Assembly: GCA_046074525.1 (NCBI GenBank) | Contig: JBJTOK010000038.1 | Location: forward strand, 62,001 to 126,000 | Reading direction: 5' to 3' | Length of the DNA stretch: 64,000 bases | Source: JAHEZL01 sp046074525 | GTDB lineage: Bacteria; Bacteroidota; Bacteroidia; Flavobacteriales_C; GCA-002722245 | In this document: piece by piece, positions 1 to 9,210 of the stretch | How positions within the stretch are numbered: position 1 is the stretch's first letter | How the letters are laid out: the number at the start of each line of letters is the position of its first letter | Notes under the pieces: generated by a model | Told to the model about the DNA's origin: nothing | Seen by the model: only the letters and a program-made list of their open reading frames with translations | The model's database searches: none | Position numbers and translations under genes: made by a program

Positions 1-1
1 T

Positions 2-1801
2 TTCCGCTATTCATCGAAAACATTGGATAAGATGAATAACGTCTCTTACATTGATTTGAAGCGCATCAATGGCAAAAGACGATTCAACAGGAAAGGTGAG
101 CTGGAATGGGTAGATGCCGACAGTGCCGATGTTTTACTGAGGGATATTTATCTGGAGGCAAATGATGCGGGAGCCTTGATTCCTGCCGACTGGCAAAGTA
201 TGTTGGCGATAATGGCCGGAGAGAAAGGATTGAGGGTAAAAGGCGGTACATGGAGCATTATGGCTGATGATAAATATTACGATACAAAGAATGCAATGAA
301 ACCCGTACGTATGCCGACAGTTCCATCGGGACTAAAAAACTGCGAGGCTTTAGCGATGGATGAGTATTTCATCTATGCCAATCAAAAAGAAAAGTATTCC
401 TGCTATACACATCCCCTCAAAAAAATGGAGGGACTGGATGGTATAGGAGATGTTAAACTATACCAGGGAATGGCGAATCGTCCATTTGTTGTGGGCTGCA
501 TGAAAGACAGTCTTTTTTCCCTTATGGACACCAGGGAAAAAAGAGTACTTAGTAATTACTACTCTTCCATCGTTGAATTGGATTTCGGGTTTATCTGCAA
601 ATCAAAAGACAGCTATGTTTTTCTGGATTCGGCCGAAAAGAATACCAATCTTATGGAGTTTGATGAATTCAAAGATGTGCGTGAAGATGGTCATTTCCTG
701 ATGCATCTTAAGAGAAGTAAAAGATATAGTCTTCTTTACAAAACAGATTTGGCTCCTTTTCAGGAAACCTGTGAAAATGTGAGTATTGTGGCCGACTCTC
801 TCTTGCTGGTGCAGGGGACAGATGGCGATTATGGCTTGAGCAATTTCAGGGGAGTACCTAAAGTGGAGTGTGAGTATCATCTGGTGGATGGTTTCCGTTT
901 CGGACTCGTTATTTTTAAGAAGAAGGCGATGTATTATGTTTTCGACAGCAAAGGAAATCAGGTTTACGAATCCCTCTTGCCGATCAAAAGAGTGGTGGGA
1001 GAGGGTTTGATTTCCGTGCAAAGAGGGAAGTCGCTTTACCTTTTTGATGTAAGGACACAAAAGAGGGTTCGGTCGAAATACAGCTCTTTTTATCCGCAAA
1101 ATGCTGAAGGCTATATCCTGGCCAGCAAAAAAGGAAAATACAAATTACTGGACCGGGAAGGGCGCGCTGTAAAATCTCTGAAATATGAATACATCAGTGA
1201 TTTCAAAGGAGACCTGCTCACCATTGGCTCAAAAAGAGGACGTTATTATTTATTGCGTACCGATGGTTCCCTTGTGGATGAAGTGCAAAGTGGTGTATTG
1301 CGTAAGATTGGTTCGGTGCATCGTGTGGGCAACAGATATTTCGATCTCTCTGGCAATGAATTAAAAAAACTTCGGGGTAGGGATATTACTTATGCCGGCG
1401 CACAAGGTTATGTGGCCCTGGATTCCGCTTCGCAAAAATATTTTCTGCTTAATGAAAATGGTATTCCAACCACAGAGCCGGAATTTGATGAATGTGTCCT
1501 CGGACCGAAAGGTGTGGCTGCAGTGAAGGTCGGAGCCCAATGGGGGTTGATCGACTGCAATGGCGCGTGGCAGGTAAAGCCTGCATATAAGCTACTGCGC
1601 TTTACTCCACAGGGTAATGTGCTTTTCATGCCGAAATACACCTATGGTGTTTATTCCCTTTCTGGTGTCACATTGGTAAATCCTAAGTTTGAGAAGATTA
1701 TTCCAATTGATGGCACCGGTATTGCCCAGTGCATCAACCAAGGCAAGGTAGGTTATGTGTTGGTGTATTCAGGCAAGATGTTGTGGGAAATGCAGGAATA
1801 G
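2..1801 (+). CDS. WG-repeat-like protein, 5' end outside window
   Basis: Partial gene. The reading frame is open to the left window edge; the first in-frame start codons inside the window are TTG at 23 and ATG at 32, but nothing marks either as the true start. The protein is made of imperfect repeats with the WG-repeat pattern, in which an aromatic/Gly/Leu strand is followed by a D-x-x-G turn and a K-x-x-Y/F strand, for example WGLIDCNGAWQVKPAYK near residue 515 and YGVYSLSGVTLVNPKFEKI near 545. Such repeats form beta structures and usually lie in extracytoplasmic or protein-binding proteins. No catalytic motif is visible. A Cof-type phosphatase follows 27 nt downstream on the same strand, but this spacing alone does not prove an operon. 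The function is unknown; the repeat assignment is by eye. Confidence 0.7.
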   Translation, partial: FRYSSKTLDKMNNVSYIDLKRINGKRRFNRKGELEWVDADSADVLLRDIYLEANDAGALIPADWQSMLAIMAGEKGLRVKGGTWSIMADDKYYDTKNAMKPVRMPTVPSGLKNCEALAMDEYFIYANQKEKYSCYTHPLKKMEGLDGIGDVKLYQGMANRPFVVGCMKDSLFSLMDTREKRVLSNYYSSIVELDFGFICKSKDSYVFLDSAEKNTNLMEFDEFKDVREDGHFLMHLKRSKRYSLLYKTDLAPFQETCENVSIVADSLLLVQGTDGDYGLSNFRGVPKVECEYHLVDGFRFGLVIFKKKAMYYVFDSKGNQVYESLLPIKRVVGEGLISVQRGKSLYLFDVRTQKRVRSKYSSFYPQNAEGYILASKKGKYKLLDREGRAVKSLKYEYISDFKGDLLTIGSKRGRYYLLRTDGSLVDEVQSGVLRKIGSVHRVGNRYFDLSGNELKKLRGRDITYAGAQGYVALDSASQKYFLLNENGIPTTEPEFDECVLGPKGVAAVKVGAQWGLIDCNGAWQVKPAYKLLRFTPQGNVLFMPKYTYGVYSLSGVTLVNPKFEKIIPIDGTGIAQCINQGKVGYVLVYSGKMLWEMQE

Positions 1802-1828
1802 CCGTATTTTAACAGCAAAATTACCCCT

Positions 1829-2620
1829 ATGATTAAATTGATAATGGCCGATATGGACGGCACTTTGCTGGATGATACTAAAAGTTTGAGTCATAATTTC
1901 TGGGAAATAGAAGAGAAACTGGCAGATAAAGGCATTATATTTTCTATTGCAAGCGGACGGCAGTTTTACAACCTCATTGAAAAGTTTGATAAGATAAAAG
2001 ATCGTTTACTTTTCCTGGCGGAGAACGGGACTTATGTTTATTACAAAGGAAAGGAACTGCATGTAAATCCACTCGATAAGGTTTCTGCAGATAAGTTCAT
2101 TGGAATCGGTCGCAGTATTGAAGGCGTGAACCTTATCCTCTGTGGAAAAGAATCGGCTTATGTGGAATCACCCGATTCAAAATTTTTGTCGGAAGCGCGC
2201 CACTTTTACAAGAGAATTAAAATTGTAAATGATCTTACAGAAGTGGAAGATGATATTCTTAAAGTGACTGTTTGTGATTTCAAGGGCGCCGAAAACAATG
2301 CTTATCATTATTTCAAGGAATACGAAAAGGATTATAAGGTAGCCGTGGCCGGGAAAATATGGTTGGATATGACGCATTTAACCGCCAACAAGGGAAGTGC
2401 GATCAAAAGGATTCAGGAAGAGCTGGGGATTTCGTTTGACGAAACCATGGTTTTTGGCGATTTTCTCAACGACCTGGAAATGATGCAGTCGGCCAAACAC
2501 AGCTATGCCATGAAAAACGCACATCCTGAAATCATCAAAGCTTCGGCTTTCGTTACCAGATACGACAATAACAACAATGGAGTAATGGAAACAATCAGTA
2601 GGGTTTGCCTGGAAGGCTAG
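1829..2620 (+). CDS. Cof-type HAD-superfamily phosphatase
   Basis: A 263-aa protein with the haloacid dehalogenase signature DMDGT near the N-terminus (D8 as nucleophile, D10 as acid/base), a SGR motif near residue 43 and the late GDFLNDLEM motif near residue 210 that carries the magnesium-binding aspartates. Length and order fit the Cof/IIB subfamily (YidA/YbjI-like), which dephosphorylates sugar phosphates, flavin mononucleotide and similar metabolites in the cytoplasm. The substrate cannot be read from the sequence. It starts at ATG 1829, 27 nt after the WG-repeat gene. No signal peptide is seen. Confidence 0.9.
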   Translation: MIKLIMADMDGTLLDDTKSLSHNFWEIEEKLADKGIIFSIASGRQFYNLIEKFDKIKDRLLFLAENGTYVYYKGKELHVNPLDKVSADKFIGIGRSIEGVNLILCGKESAYVESPDSKFLSEARHFYKRIKIVNDLTEVEDDILKVTVCDFKGAENNAYHYFKEYEKDYKVAVAGKIWLDMTHLTANKGSAIKRIQEELGISFDETMVFGDFLNDLEMMQSAKHSYAMKNAHPEIIKASAFVTRYDNNNNGVMETISRVCLEG

Positions 2621-2668
2621 TTTGTTTTTTTCTCCATTTAGATTACTTTAGGTTTATTAAATAATACT

Positions 2669-5179
2669 ATGAGAATATTCGCCCTTTTCTTTCTTTCTGC
2701 AACGCTTTCCCTCAGCGCGCAGGAATACACTGTAAAACAATATCTCGTAAAGGATGGACTCAGTGCCAACCTGATTGAATGCCTCGGTCAGGATTCTACT
2801 GGTTTCCTATGGGTGGGGGCTAAAAACGGACTCAATAAATTCGATGGTAAAAAATTCCAGAAGGGAAGAATAGCATCTATATATAAAACCTTTATTTACA
2901 GCAAAGGAATTTTTTCTCTTTGTCTTGATAAAAAAGGAAATTTCTGGGCGGGAACCGATGGCCTAGGCCTTGTAAAATACAACTACGAAAAGGATGTTTT
3001 TGAGCAGTTGAGCGTGTTCACTGATCCGGAGATTGACGTGGAACGAAAAGTGGTCCTTAATATAAATGAAGATAAGGATGGTAATTTATGGATCGTAACG
3101 CCTCATGCAGTGGGGATATATAATCCCACAGAAAAAAGAGTGCTGTGGCATAGCAACTTCACCAAATCGGTGAACAAGGAAGTGGCTTACTGCAGTACAC
3201 TCCATATTGATAAAGATGGCGTGAAATGGCTGGGGCTGAAGAAAGGCGCCGGACTTTTCCGTTACGATGATCAGGCTAGAGCCTTTGAGAAATTTGATTT
3301 TTCCATTACCAATGCGCCTGATTTAAAACTGAATATTAAAGATATTGATCAGTTGAGTGATGGAACTCTTGTCTTGGCGAATGAAGGCGAGGGACTGGTG
3401 TTGCTCGATCAGCAAACTAAGCAAGCTGTGCGCTACACTCATATAGCCGGCGACCCAAAAACATTGAGTACGAACTTCGTTTTCAGTCTGCAAAAAAGAA
3501 GTGATACTACTTTTTTTGTTGGGACCATCAATGGCGGGCTCCATGAGTTCAACACCAAAACCAAAGTTTTCAGTCCGACAGTCCTTGTGCCTAATGCCAG
3601 TGAAAATGGTAAAATTTCCATTTCAGGTTTTTGTAAGGACAACAATGACAACATTTGGCTGGGAACACACAACGAAGGGATTTTTATCATTAAGAAATAT
3701 CCTGAAGGAATTGTATCTGTTCCGAATAGTTCAAGTCAGGGTTTTTCCCTGTGCGACAAACCTGTTTCGGCTTTTTGCAGGGACAAGTCGCTGAAGATTT
3801 GGGTGACTGTGGATGGTTGCGGTGTGAATTGCTATGATCCGGCTACCAAAACCTGGAAAAATTACAATACTTCCCATGGCATGAAGAGCAATGCTGTTGA
3901 ATCCATCGTTGAATTGCCCGATGGTACGTTGTGGATGGCTACCTGGGGTGGAGGAGTAGATGTTTTTGCTCCTTCTACAGGCAAGTTCACCAACTATTCT
4001 CCAGATGTGCCGGGAACAGTTTCGCATTACAATATCAAATCTTTGTTTTTTGACGGCACATATTTGTGGATAGGGACCTATGGAGATGGCGTTAATATTT
4101 ATGATTTCAAGAACAAGACATTCATCAATGCTACAAATGGTGGTAAGGCGCCTTTCAATTTGAAAACTCCTTTATGGATAAATAACATTTACAAGGACTC
4201 CAAGGGCTATTTGTGGATGTCAACAAGTACCGGACTCTTTATGTACGACAAGAAAAAACTGCATTCTTTCTTTAATGATCCAGCAATAAAAAACTCTATC
4301 ATTTCCAATTATTCGGCTTGCGTGAGTGAAGACATGTATCACGGTTTGTGGGTGGGTACGATGGAAGGTTTGTGTTTGTACAATTATTCCAGCCGATCAT
4401 TTATTGCTAATTCCCAACCTTTACTGAAAGGATCCATCAAGGGGATTGCTTCCGACCAGGATGGGTTCCTGTGGATATCGGTGAACAGTGATGTGGTGCA
4501 GTATGATTCGCAAAAAGACAGTGTGATGACTTTGCTGCAAAGCGTGAATAAGGAAATGCCGCCATATACTGAAAATGCTGTGTTTTTTGATGATGAAACA
4601 GGGGATTTGTTTTTCGGAAATTCAAAGGGATATACCAAAGTGAATCCCGATTTCCTGAAAGCGGATACAAAAGGATTGAAGATCATTTTTACTTCTCTAA
4701 CTATCAATAATAATGTTATTGACCCATATCTGGAATCGGCCAACGGCATTGATAAGCAATTGAATCTGGTTTCTTCTTTTGTGCTGGAACCTGATCAGAA
4801 TAATTTCGCGATCGATTTTACAACACTGGATCCTTCCAACAGAAATCAATATCTATACTTGTACCGACTTGAAGGATTTGATGAAAACTGGCAGCGTTCG
4901 GAAGAAAGCAAGGCTTTTTACACCAACCTTTCACCAGGAACATATTTCTTTTCGGTGAAAGCAACTAATTTGGCCGGACAGGAAATTCTGACTTCAAAAG
5001 TCATTGAAATTAAAATTCTGCCTCATTGGTACCAGGCGCTGTGGTTTAAAATCACGGGAGCTGTTTTAGCTATTGCACTCTTCTTCGGATTGGTGCACCT
5101 GAGGGTACGGAAGTTGAAAAAACTGTATAAGCAAAAACTGGAGGATGATCGTCACGCGATTCATCCGGTGATTGAGTAA
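2669..5179 (+). CDS. Reg_prop/Y_Y_Y sensor-like protein without kinase domain
   Basis: An 836-aa protein with a signal peptide (about residues 1-18, cleavage after LSAQ). Its periplasmic part is built of repeated two-component propeller (reg_prop) units of the type DGxLWxGTxxGL; examples are FLWVGAKNGLNKFDG near residue 48 and LWMATWGGGVDVF near residue 420. A Y_Y_Y domain lies at about 715-785, one membrane helix at about 791-810, and a short basic cytoplasmic tail follows. In hybrid two-component systems the tail continues into a coiled coil with histidine kinase, SpoIIE or LuxR output. Here it stops after about 25 residues, 1 nt before a palindromic repeat. It may be a truncated sensor or one that signals through a partner protein. 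Confidence 0.85.
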   Translation: MRIFALFFLSATLSLSAQEYTVKQYLVKDGLSANLIECLGQDSTGFLWVGAKNGLNKFDGKKFQKGRIASIYKTFIYSKGIFSLCLDKKGNFWAGTDGLGLVKYNYEKDVFEQLSVFTDPEIDVERKVVLNINEDKDGNLWIVTPHAVGIYNPTEKRVLWHSNFTKSVNKEVAYCSTLHIDKDGVKWLGLKKGAGLFRYDDQARAFEKFDFSITNAPDLKLNIKDIDQLSDGTLVLANEGEGLVLLDQQTKQAVRYTHIAGDPKTLSTNFVFSLQKRSDTTFFVGTINGGLHEFNTKTKVFSPTVLVPNASENGKISISGFCKDNNDNIWLGTHNEGIFIIKKYPEGIVSVPNSSSQGFSLCDKPVSAFCRDKSLKIWVTVDGCGVNCYDPATKTWKNYNTSHGMKSNAVESIVELPDGTLWMATWGGGVDVFAPSTGKFTNYSPDVPGTVSHYNIKSLFFDGTYLWIGTYGDGVNIYDFKNKTFINATNGGKAPFNLKTPLWINNIYKDSKGYLWMSTSTGLFMYDKKKLHSFFNDPAIKNSIISNYSACVSEDMYHGLWVGTMEGLCLYNYSSRSFIANSQPLLKGSIKGIASDQDGFLWISVNSDVVQYDSQKDSVMTLLQSVNKEMPPYTENAVFFDDETGDLFFGNSKGYTKVNPDFLKADTKGLKIIFTSLTINNNVIDPYLESANGIDKQLNLVSSFVLEPDQNNFAIDFTTLDPSNRNQYLYLYRLEGFDENWQRSEESKAFYTNLSPGTYFFSVKATNLAGQEILTSKVIEIKILPHWYQALWFKITGAVLAIALFFGLVHLRVRKLKKLYKQKLEDDRHAIHPVIE

Positions 5180-5180
5180 T

Positions 5181-5274
5181 TTGTCTGAACCCAGATTCAC
5201 ATGATTAAATGGTTAAAAGTAGAATAAGTAAATCCTTTCATCCTTTAATCATGTAAATCTGAAGGTGCAGGCAA
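5181..5274. repeat. Dispersed palindrome family 1, copy 1
   Basis: An imperfect inverted repeat of about 94 bp. The inner arms are agattcacatgattaaa (5194-5210) and, on the complement, a 16/17 match ending near 5260; the outer arms ttgtctgaac and its partner are degenerate. It resembles the better copies at 23689-23786 and 58022-58119. It begins 1 nt after the TAA stop (5177-5179) of the propeller gene. Confidence 0.75.
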
Positions 5275-5436
5275 GATTTTTTGCCTTCAAAATCAACTGG
5301 TTTCCCATTTTTAACGCATTGCAGGTCAGTTTTTTAAATCTGATATTTCACTTTTCGGAATGTTATTTTAAAACAAATTACTTCCCTGTCGCTTTATCGA
5401 GTAACATACATTTAGTGCTCATTCATTAATGAATGA

Positions 5437-5942
5437 AGCAATTCGGGGGAATTCTGGCAAACGGCCAGTGAAGTGAATTCAGATTACTTTATTGTAGAAC
5501 GATCCGTAGATGATATTCATTTTGAAAGTATAGGAAAAGTCCAAGCTGCGGGGAGTTCAGTAACACTGCTTTCTTATTTTTTGGAGATGAAACTCCGCTC
5601 GAAGGTTGCAATTACTATCGCTTGCGATCGGTGGATAAAGATGCCTCTTCTTCCATACACAAGATTGTAGTGCTCGATTTTTCCGAAGAAAATAATATTT
5701 TGGTTTTCCCTAATCCTGCCAACGGCTATATACAGCTTGCTTTTTCAGCAATGGAGATAGGGGAGGTTTTTATTGAGGTGTACGATGTAACAGGAAAGTT
5801 GATATATTTACATCTGCTAGCAACAACTAAAGGCAATAATAATTTTTACATTGATCTTGGTGATTTCTCTCAAGGTTATTATTCAGCTAGGGTTGTAGCA
5901 AAGGGCAAATTGTACAATACGACTAGTTTTTATAGAAATTGA
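5437..5942 (+). pseudogene. Remnant of a T9SS-secreted protein (C-terminal part)
   Basis: Two overlapping frames together give the standard C-terminal end of a type IX secretion substrate. The first frame encodes FWQTASEVNSDYFIVERS, followed by residues resembling FESIGKVQAAG. After a shift in the T-rich tract near 5575-5584 the second frame continues with TPLEGCNYYRLRSVDKDAS, then an FPNPANGYIQL sorting domain and a terminal FYRN. The WQTASE...FIVERS...PLEG.NYYRL series is common before the sorting domain in this phylum. There is no start codon with a signal peptide and an in-frame TGA lies just upstream (5434-5436). The gene is therefore both 5'-truncated and frameshifted. A sequencing error could explain the frameshift but not the missing 5' end. 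Confidence 0.8.
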
Positions 5943-6059
5943 ATACATGTATAAAAACGGATTAATCAGCGGGATTTTTTTTAGAGCCGTTTTACGGACC
6001 ATAAAAACCTGTGTTTTTATTTCCAGGACTGTTTCGGCTTTTCTGGATGGAAAATACGT

Positions 6060-8333
6060 TTAATCCTCTTTTTCCTCTTCTTTATCTTTTCCTAAGTATT
6101 TCGCTACTGCAAACCGTATATCACTATAACTGAATTCATCACCCAAAACTTCCTTGATTGGACTGAGCTGAAAAGATTTCACTGCTTTTGCGGCAGTAAT
6201 GATTTGCTGCATTTTTTCTTCGTTGATAAAAATTGCAGCATCAATTTTTCCGAGTGCTACATAATGCGCTAAATGACTTTCAATGGTGGTAGGACTCAAA
6301 TTTCTTTCCTTGGCGATATCCTCTATTGTTTTGCCTTCCTGGTAGAGTTTGAAGGAAAGGGCTTTGGTATCGACTTTCTCTTTTTTCGGACCCTTCACTT
6401 TCCCGGCCCGGGTCACACCGGCGCTGCTGCTTTGCTGGAAAAGGGCATTCATCGTCTCCAAACGTACTTTGTCGTTGATGATATGCTGTATGGATTCCTT
6501 TGAAAATTCCTTTTTGCCGATAATGGCCTCGGTGAGCGCTGAAGCTTTTTGAATGCGTTTTGTTTGCTCGTAGATAGAGGCTTCCAGATCGAGGAGTTCT
6601 CCAAGGTAGGTCTTGATCTTCTTTTCGTTTTTTACTTTTTCAATGTGCCTGATCACTGTTTTGGAGAGGTTTTTCAAAAGCGGAGTAAAGTAATCACTTG
6701 CCGCTTTTGCCCTGCCATTAAGAGTTTCGAGGTAACCATTTTCTTTTTTTTCGAGAACGCTGTTCACATAATTCAGGAATTTATCGGCATGCGGTTTTTC
6801 TTTATCGAAAGCAGATTTGAGCTCAAAAGCCCAGTCTTTATGCTGTTGCTTGGCAGATTTGTTTTCTCCTTTGTCGTACGATTGGGCATGCTCAAGCAGT
6901 ATTTGCTGCAGGGAAGAGAAATCATAACAACTCAGCAAATAATCCCTGAAGAAGAAAATTTCTTCTTTTTCTACAAGCTGTCCGAGATTTTCCTGTTCGG
7001 ATTTTGTTTTAGAAAACTCTGTCACTTTCGCATCCTGTTCTATACTGTCGTAATTGATGCGCGAGCTCAGCACCAGGCCGCTTAAACTGCGCAATCTTGA
7101 TAAAGCCACGTAAGCCTGTCCGGGTGCAAAAGCCGATCCAATATCAATAATGGCTTTATCGAAAGTGAGGCCCTGACTTTTATGTACGGTAATCGCCCAG
7201 GCCAGTTTTACCGGGAACTGCGTGAAAATACCATTTACCTTTTCGTCGATTTCATTGGTAACCGGATTAAGGGTGTATTTTATATTTTCCCATACATAGG
7301 GTTCAAGGGTAATTTCTTTATCCGCGGGAGAGAATTGTACTTTTATCTCTTTATCGGAAATCCCTGAAATCACACCGATTTTCCCGTTGAAGAAACGCTG
7401 TGCGCCGGTAGGATCGTTCTTCACAAACATGATTTGTGCGCCGAGTTTAAGCTCGAGTCGCTTTTCCACCGGATAGGCATAATCGCTGAACTCCCCGGAA
7501 ATTTTAGCTTCAAAGAAAAAGGATGGAGTCTTCAGCTCCTGCAAATAATCCTTATTGATTTTATCGGCTTTGTAATTGTGAGTTGTTAGGGTGATGTAGT
7601 TTTCGTGAGGTTGCGATTTGAAATCAGGTTTGTAATACTTGTTCAGTAATTCAACATCAGCAGGGCTAATAAGGTTATTGCGGAGATTGTTAAGCAGTGA
7701 AATGAAAGTAGGGTCGTCCTGACGGTAAATTTTCTCCAGTTCGATGTACAGCGGTTTTTCATTTTGCAATACACGCGCGTCAAAGAAATATACACTCTTA
7801 TAATAGTTTTTCAAAACCTGCCAGTCTTCATCTTTCACCACAGGGGGAAGCTGCAGCAAATCACCAATAAATAAAACCTGAACACCTCCAAAAGCTACGT
7901 GTTGTTTGCGGCGGACAAAGCGCAGTACCAAATCAATGGCATCCAGCACATCGGCGCGAAGCATACTTACTTCATCAATAATGAGGAGTTCCAATTCCTG
8001 CAGCAGTTTTCTTTTAACACCTGCAATGTGAAGGTTTTTGTATAGCGACTGCGGATCAACAATCTTTGAATAAGCTGAAGAATGCTGGTGTTTCACAGGG
8101 ACAAAGCTTCCGAAGGGTAATTGGAAGAGAGAATGAATAGTAGCGCCTCCTGCATTGATGGCTGCGATACCGGTAGGAGCTACGATAACTGCTTTCTTAT
8201 GTGTGTACTGAATGATGTGCTTTAAAAAAGTGGTTTTTCCGGTACCGGCTTTCCCGGTGAGGAAAATATTTTTACGGGTATGATTAATGAATTTTGAAGC
8301 CAGCAGAGCCGGTTCAGTATTAGTTTTGTCCAT
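6060..8333 (-). CDS. Pif1/RecD-like DNA helicase with C-terminal HTH
   Basis: A 757-aa superfamily 1 helicase. It has a Walker A motif GKAGTGKTT (K33), Walker B LLIIDEVSM near residue 118, and a late motif VHKSQGLTFDKAIIDIG near 384 followed by YVALSRLRSL, all as in Pif1/RecD2-type 5'-3' helicases. The last ~90 residues hold a winged-helix/HTH_40-like segment (TIEDIAKERNLSPTTIESHL), the usual arrangement in Bacteroidota. A role in DNA repair or replication-fork processing is inferred from the family. It lies 33 nt behind the anti-sigma gene on the same strand and may be co-transcribed with it. Confidence 0.9.
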   Translation of the reverse strand: MDKTNTEPALLASKFINHTRKNIFLTGKAGTGKTTFLKHIIQYTHKKAVIVAPTGIAAINAGGATIHSLFQLPFGSFVPVKHQHSSAYSKIVDPQSLYKNLHIAGVKRKLLQELELLIIDEVSMLRADVLDAIDLVLRFVRRKQHVAFGGVQVLFIGDLLQLPPVVKDEDWQVLKNYYKSVYFFDARVLQNEKPLYIELEKIYRQDDPTFISLLNNLRNNLISPADVELLNKYYKPDFKSQPHENYITLTTHNYKADKINKDYLQELKTPSFFFEAKISGEFSDYAYPVEKRLELKLGAQIMFVKNDPTGAQRFFNGKIGVISGISDKEIKVQFSPADKEITLEPYVWENIKYTLNPVTNEIDEKVNGIFTQFPVKLAWAITVHKSQGLTFDKAIIDIGSAFAPGQAYVALSRLRSLSGLVLSSRINYDSIEQDAKVTEFSKTKSEQENLGQLVEKEEIFFFRDYLLSCYDFSSLQQILLEHAQSYDKGENKSAKQQHKDWAFELKSAFDKEKPHADKFLNYVNSVLEKKENGYLETLNGRAKAASDYFTPLLKNLSKTVIRHIEKVKNEKKIKTYLGELLDLEASIYEQTKRIQKASALTEAIIGKKEFSKESIQHIINDKVRLETMNALFQQSSSAGVTRAGKVKGPKKEKVDTKALSFKLYQEGKTIEDIAKERNLSPTTIESHLAHYVALGKIDAAIFINEEKMQQIITAAKAVKSFQLSPIKEVLGDEFSYSDIRFAVAKYLGKDKEEEKED

Positions 8334-8366
8334 CGAAGTAAAGTTATTTAATCAGGCGAAACAAAA

Positions 8367-8639
8367 CTAGGATTTTTTCTGAACCTGTTGAAGGATGCGC
8401 AGTTTTAATTCTTCAGAGGACGAATTGTTATTCGGCGCCTTCATTTGTGTGATTTTTTCCTTTAATATCTTATCCAGGAGGCGTGCCTGTTTAAGATAGT
8501 TGCGGCAGCCATCGCATACCATGAGGTGGAAATAGAGCTTGGTTTGTTCTATAGGATTGAGGCCAACATGTACTTTCTTGTCGGAAAGGGCAGTGACGTT
8601 CCTGCAATTGATTCCTATTATTTTAATCAGCCAGCTCAT
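8367..8639 (-). CDS. Zinc-finger (zf-HC2-type) anti-sigma factor
   Basis: A 90-aa cytosolic protein. The motif HLMVCDGC gives the H-x3-C-x2-C core of the anti-sigma zinc-binding domain, with an upstream cysteine at C13. No transmembrane segment follows, so this is the short soluble form common in Bacteroidota. Its ATG lies 1 nt after the stop codon of the sigma-factor gene, which makes translational coupling likely. It is expected to bind and inhibit that sigma factor; the signal that releases it is unknown. Confidence 0.8.
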   Translation of the reverse strand: MSWLIKIIGINCRNVTALSDKKVHVGLNPIEQTKLYFHLMVCDGCRNYLKQARLLDKILKEKITQMKAPNNNSSSEELKLRILQQVQKKS

Positions 8640-8640
8640 T

Positions 8641-9204
8641 CTACTTTTTATACCAGTTTCTTTCTATACATTCTCTAAGTTGCAATTTAGCTCGATGAAG
8701 GATCTGCCAGAAGTTAGTCGCTGTAATATCCAGTTCCTGACAAATTATTTTTCCATCTCTATCTTCCATGTATTTTAACTGCAATGCTGCGTTCCATTTT
8801 GGTGGTAATTTATCCAGGCAGTTTTTCAAAGTTAAGTTGAAATCCTCATTATCCAATAATTCTTCGGTGTGGTCCCATTCTTCAGGAGATGTTTCATTTT
8901 TCCAGTGGTAGCCTTCGGTAAAGAAGAAATCAAGAATACTGTCGTCATCGCTTTTCACTTCCGCCCGCCTGAACTTGATGCGGTGGTGGTCCATGATTTT
9001 GTTTTTGAGGATAGAATAAAGCCAGGTTTTCGGACTGCTTTCCTGCTTAAAGTTATTAAAGGAGCTGACAGCTGCAAGAAAAGTATTTTGTACCAGATCC
9101 TCGGCTATTTCCTTATCAGATACTTTGTAATAAGCATAACGGAAAAGTTCGTCGGTAAATTCATTTACCCATTGTGCAATGATGTCATTAGGAGTAGAGT
9201 TCAT
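8641..9204 (-). CDS. ECF-type sigma-70 family sigma factor
   Basis: A 187-aa protein with sigma region 2 (DELFRYAYYKVSDKEIAEDL and TWLYSILKNKIMDHHR, about residues 17-78) and a region 4 HTH at about 125-185 (LPPKWNAALQLKYMEDRDGK, then ITATNFWQILHRAK). It lacks regions 1 and 3, as expected for extracytoplasmic-function sigma factors. It is preceded by a lipoprotein gene (6 nt gap) and followed by an anti-sigma gene (1 nt gap). The regulon is not known; ECF factors usually autoregulate. Confidence 0.9.
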   Translation of the reverse strand: MNSTPNDIIAQWVNEFTDELFRYAYYKVSDKEIAEDLVQNTFLAAVSSFNNFKQESSPKTWLYSILKNKIMDHHRIKFRRAEVKSDDDSILDFFFTEGYHWKNETSPEEWDHTEELLDNEDFNLTLKNCLDKLPPKWNAALQLKYMEDRDGKIICQELDITATNFWQILHRAKLQLRECIERNWYKK

Positions 9205-9210
9205 GAAGGT

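Noticed and set aside
602..1099. Minus-strand 165-codon frame inside the WG-repeat gene
   Set aside because: Shadow of the real gene; no start context and no homology-like pattern.
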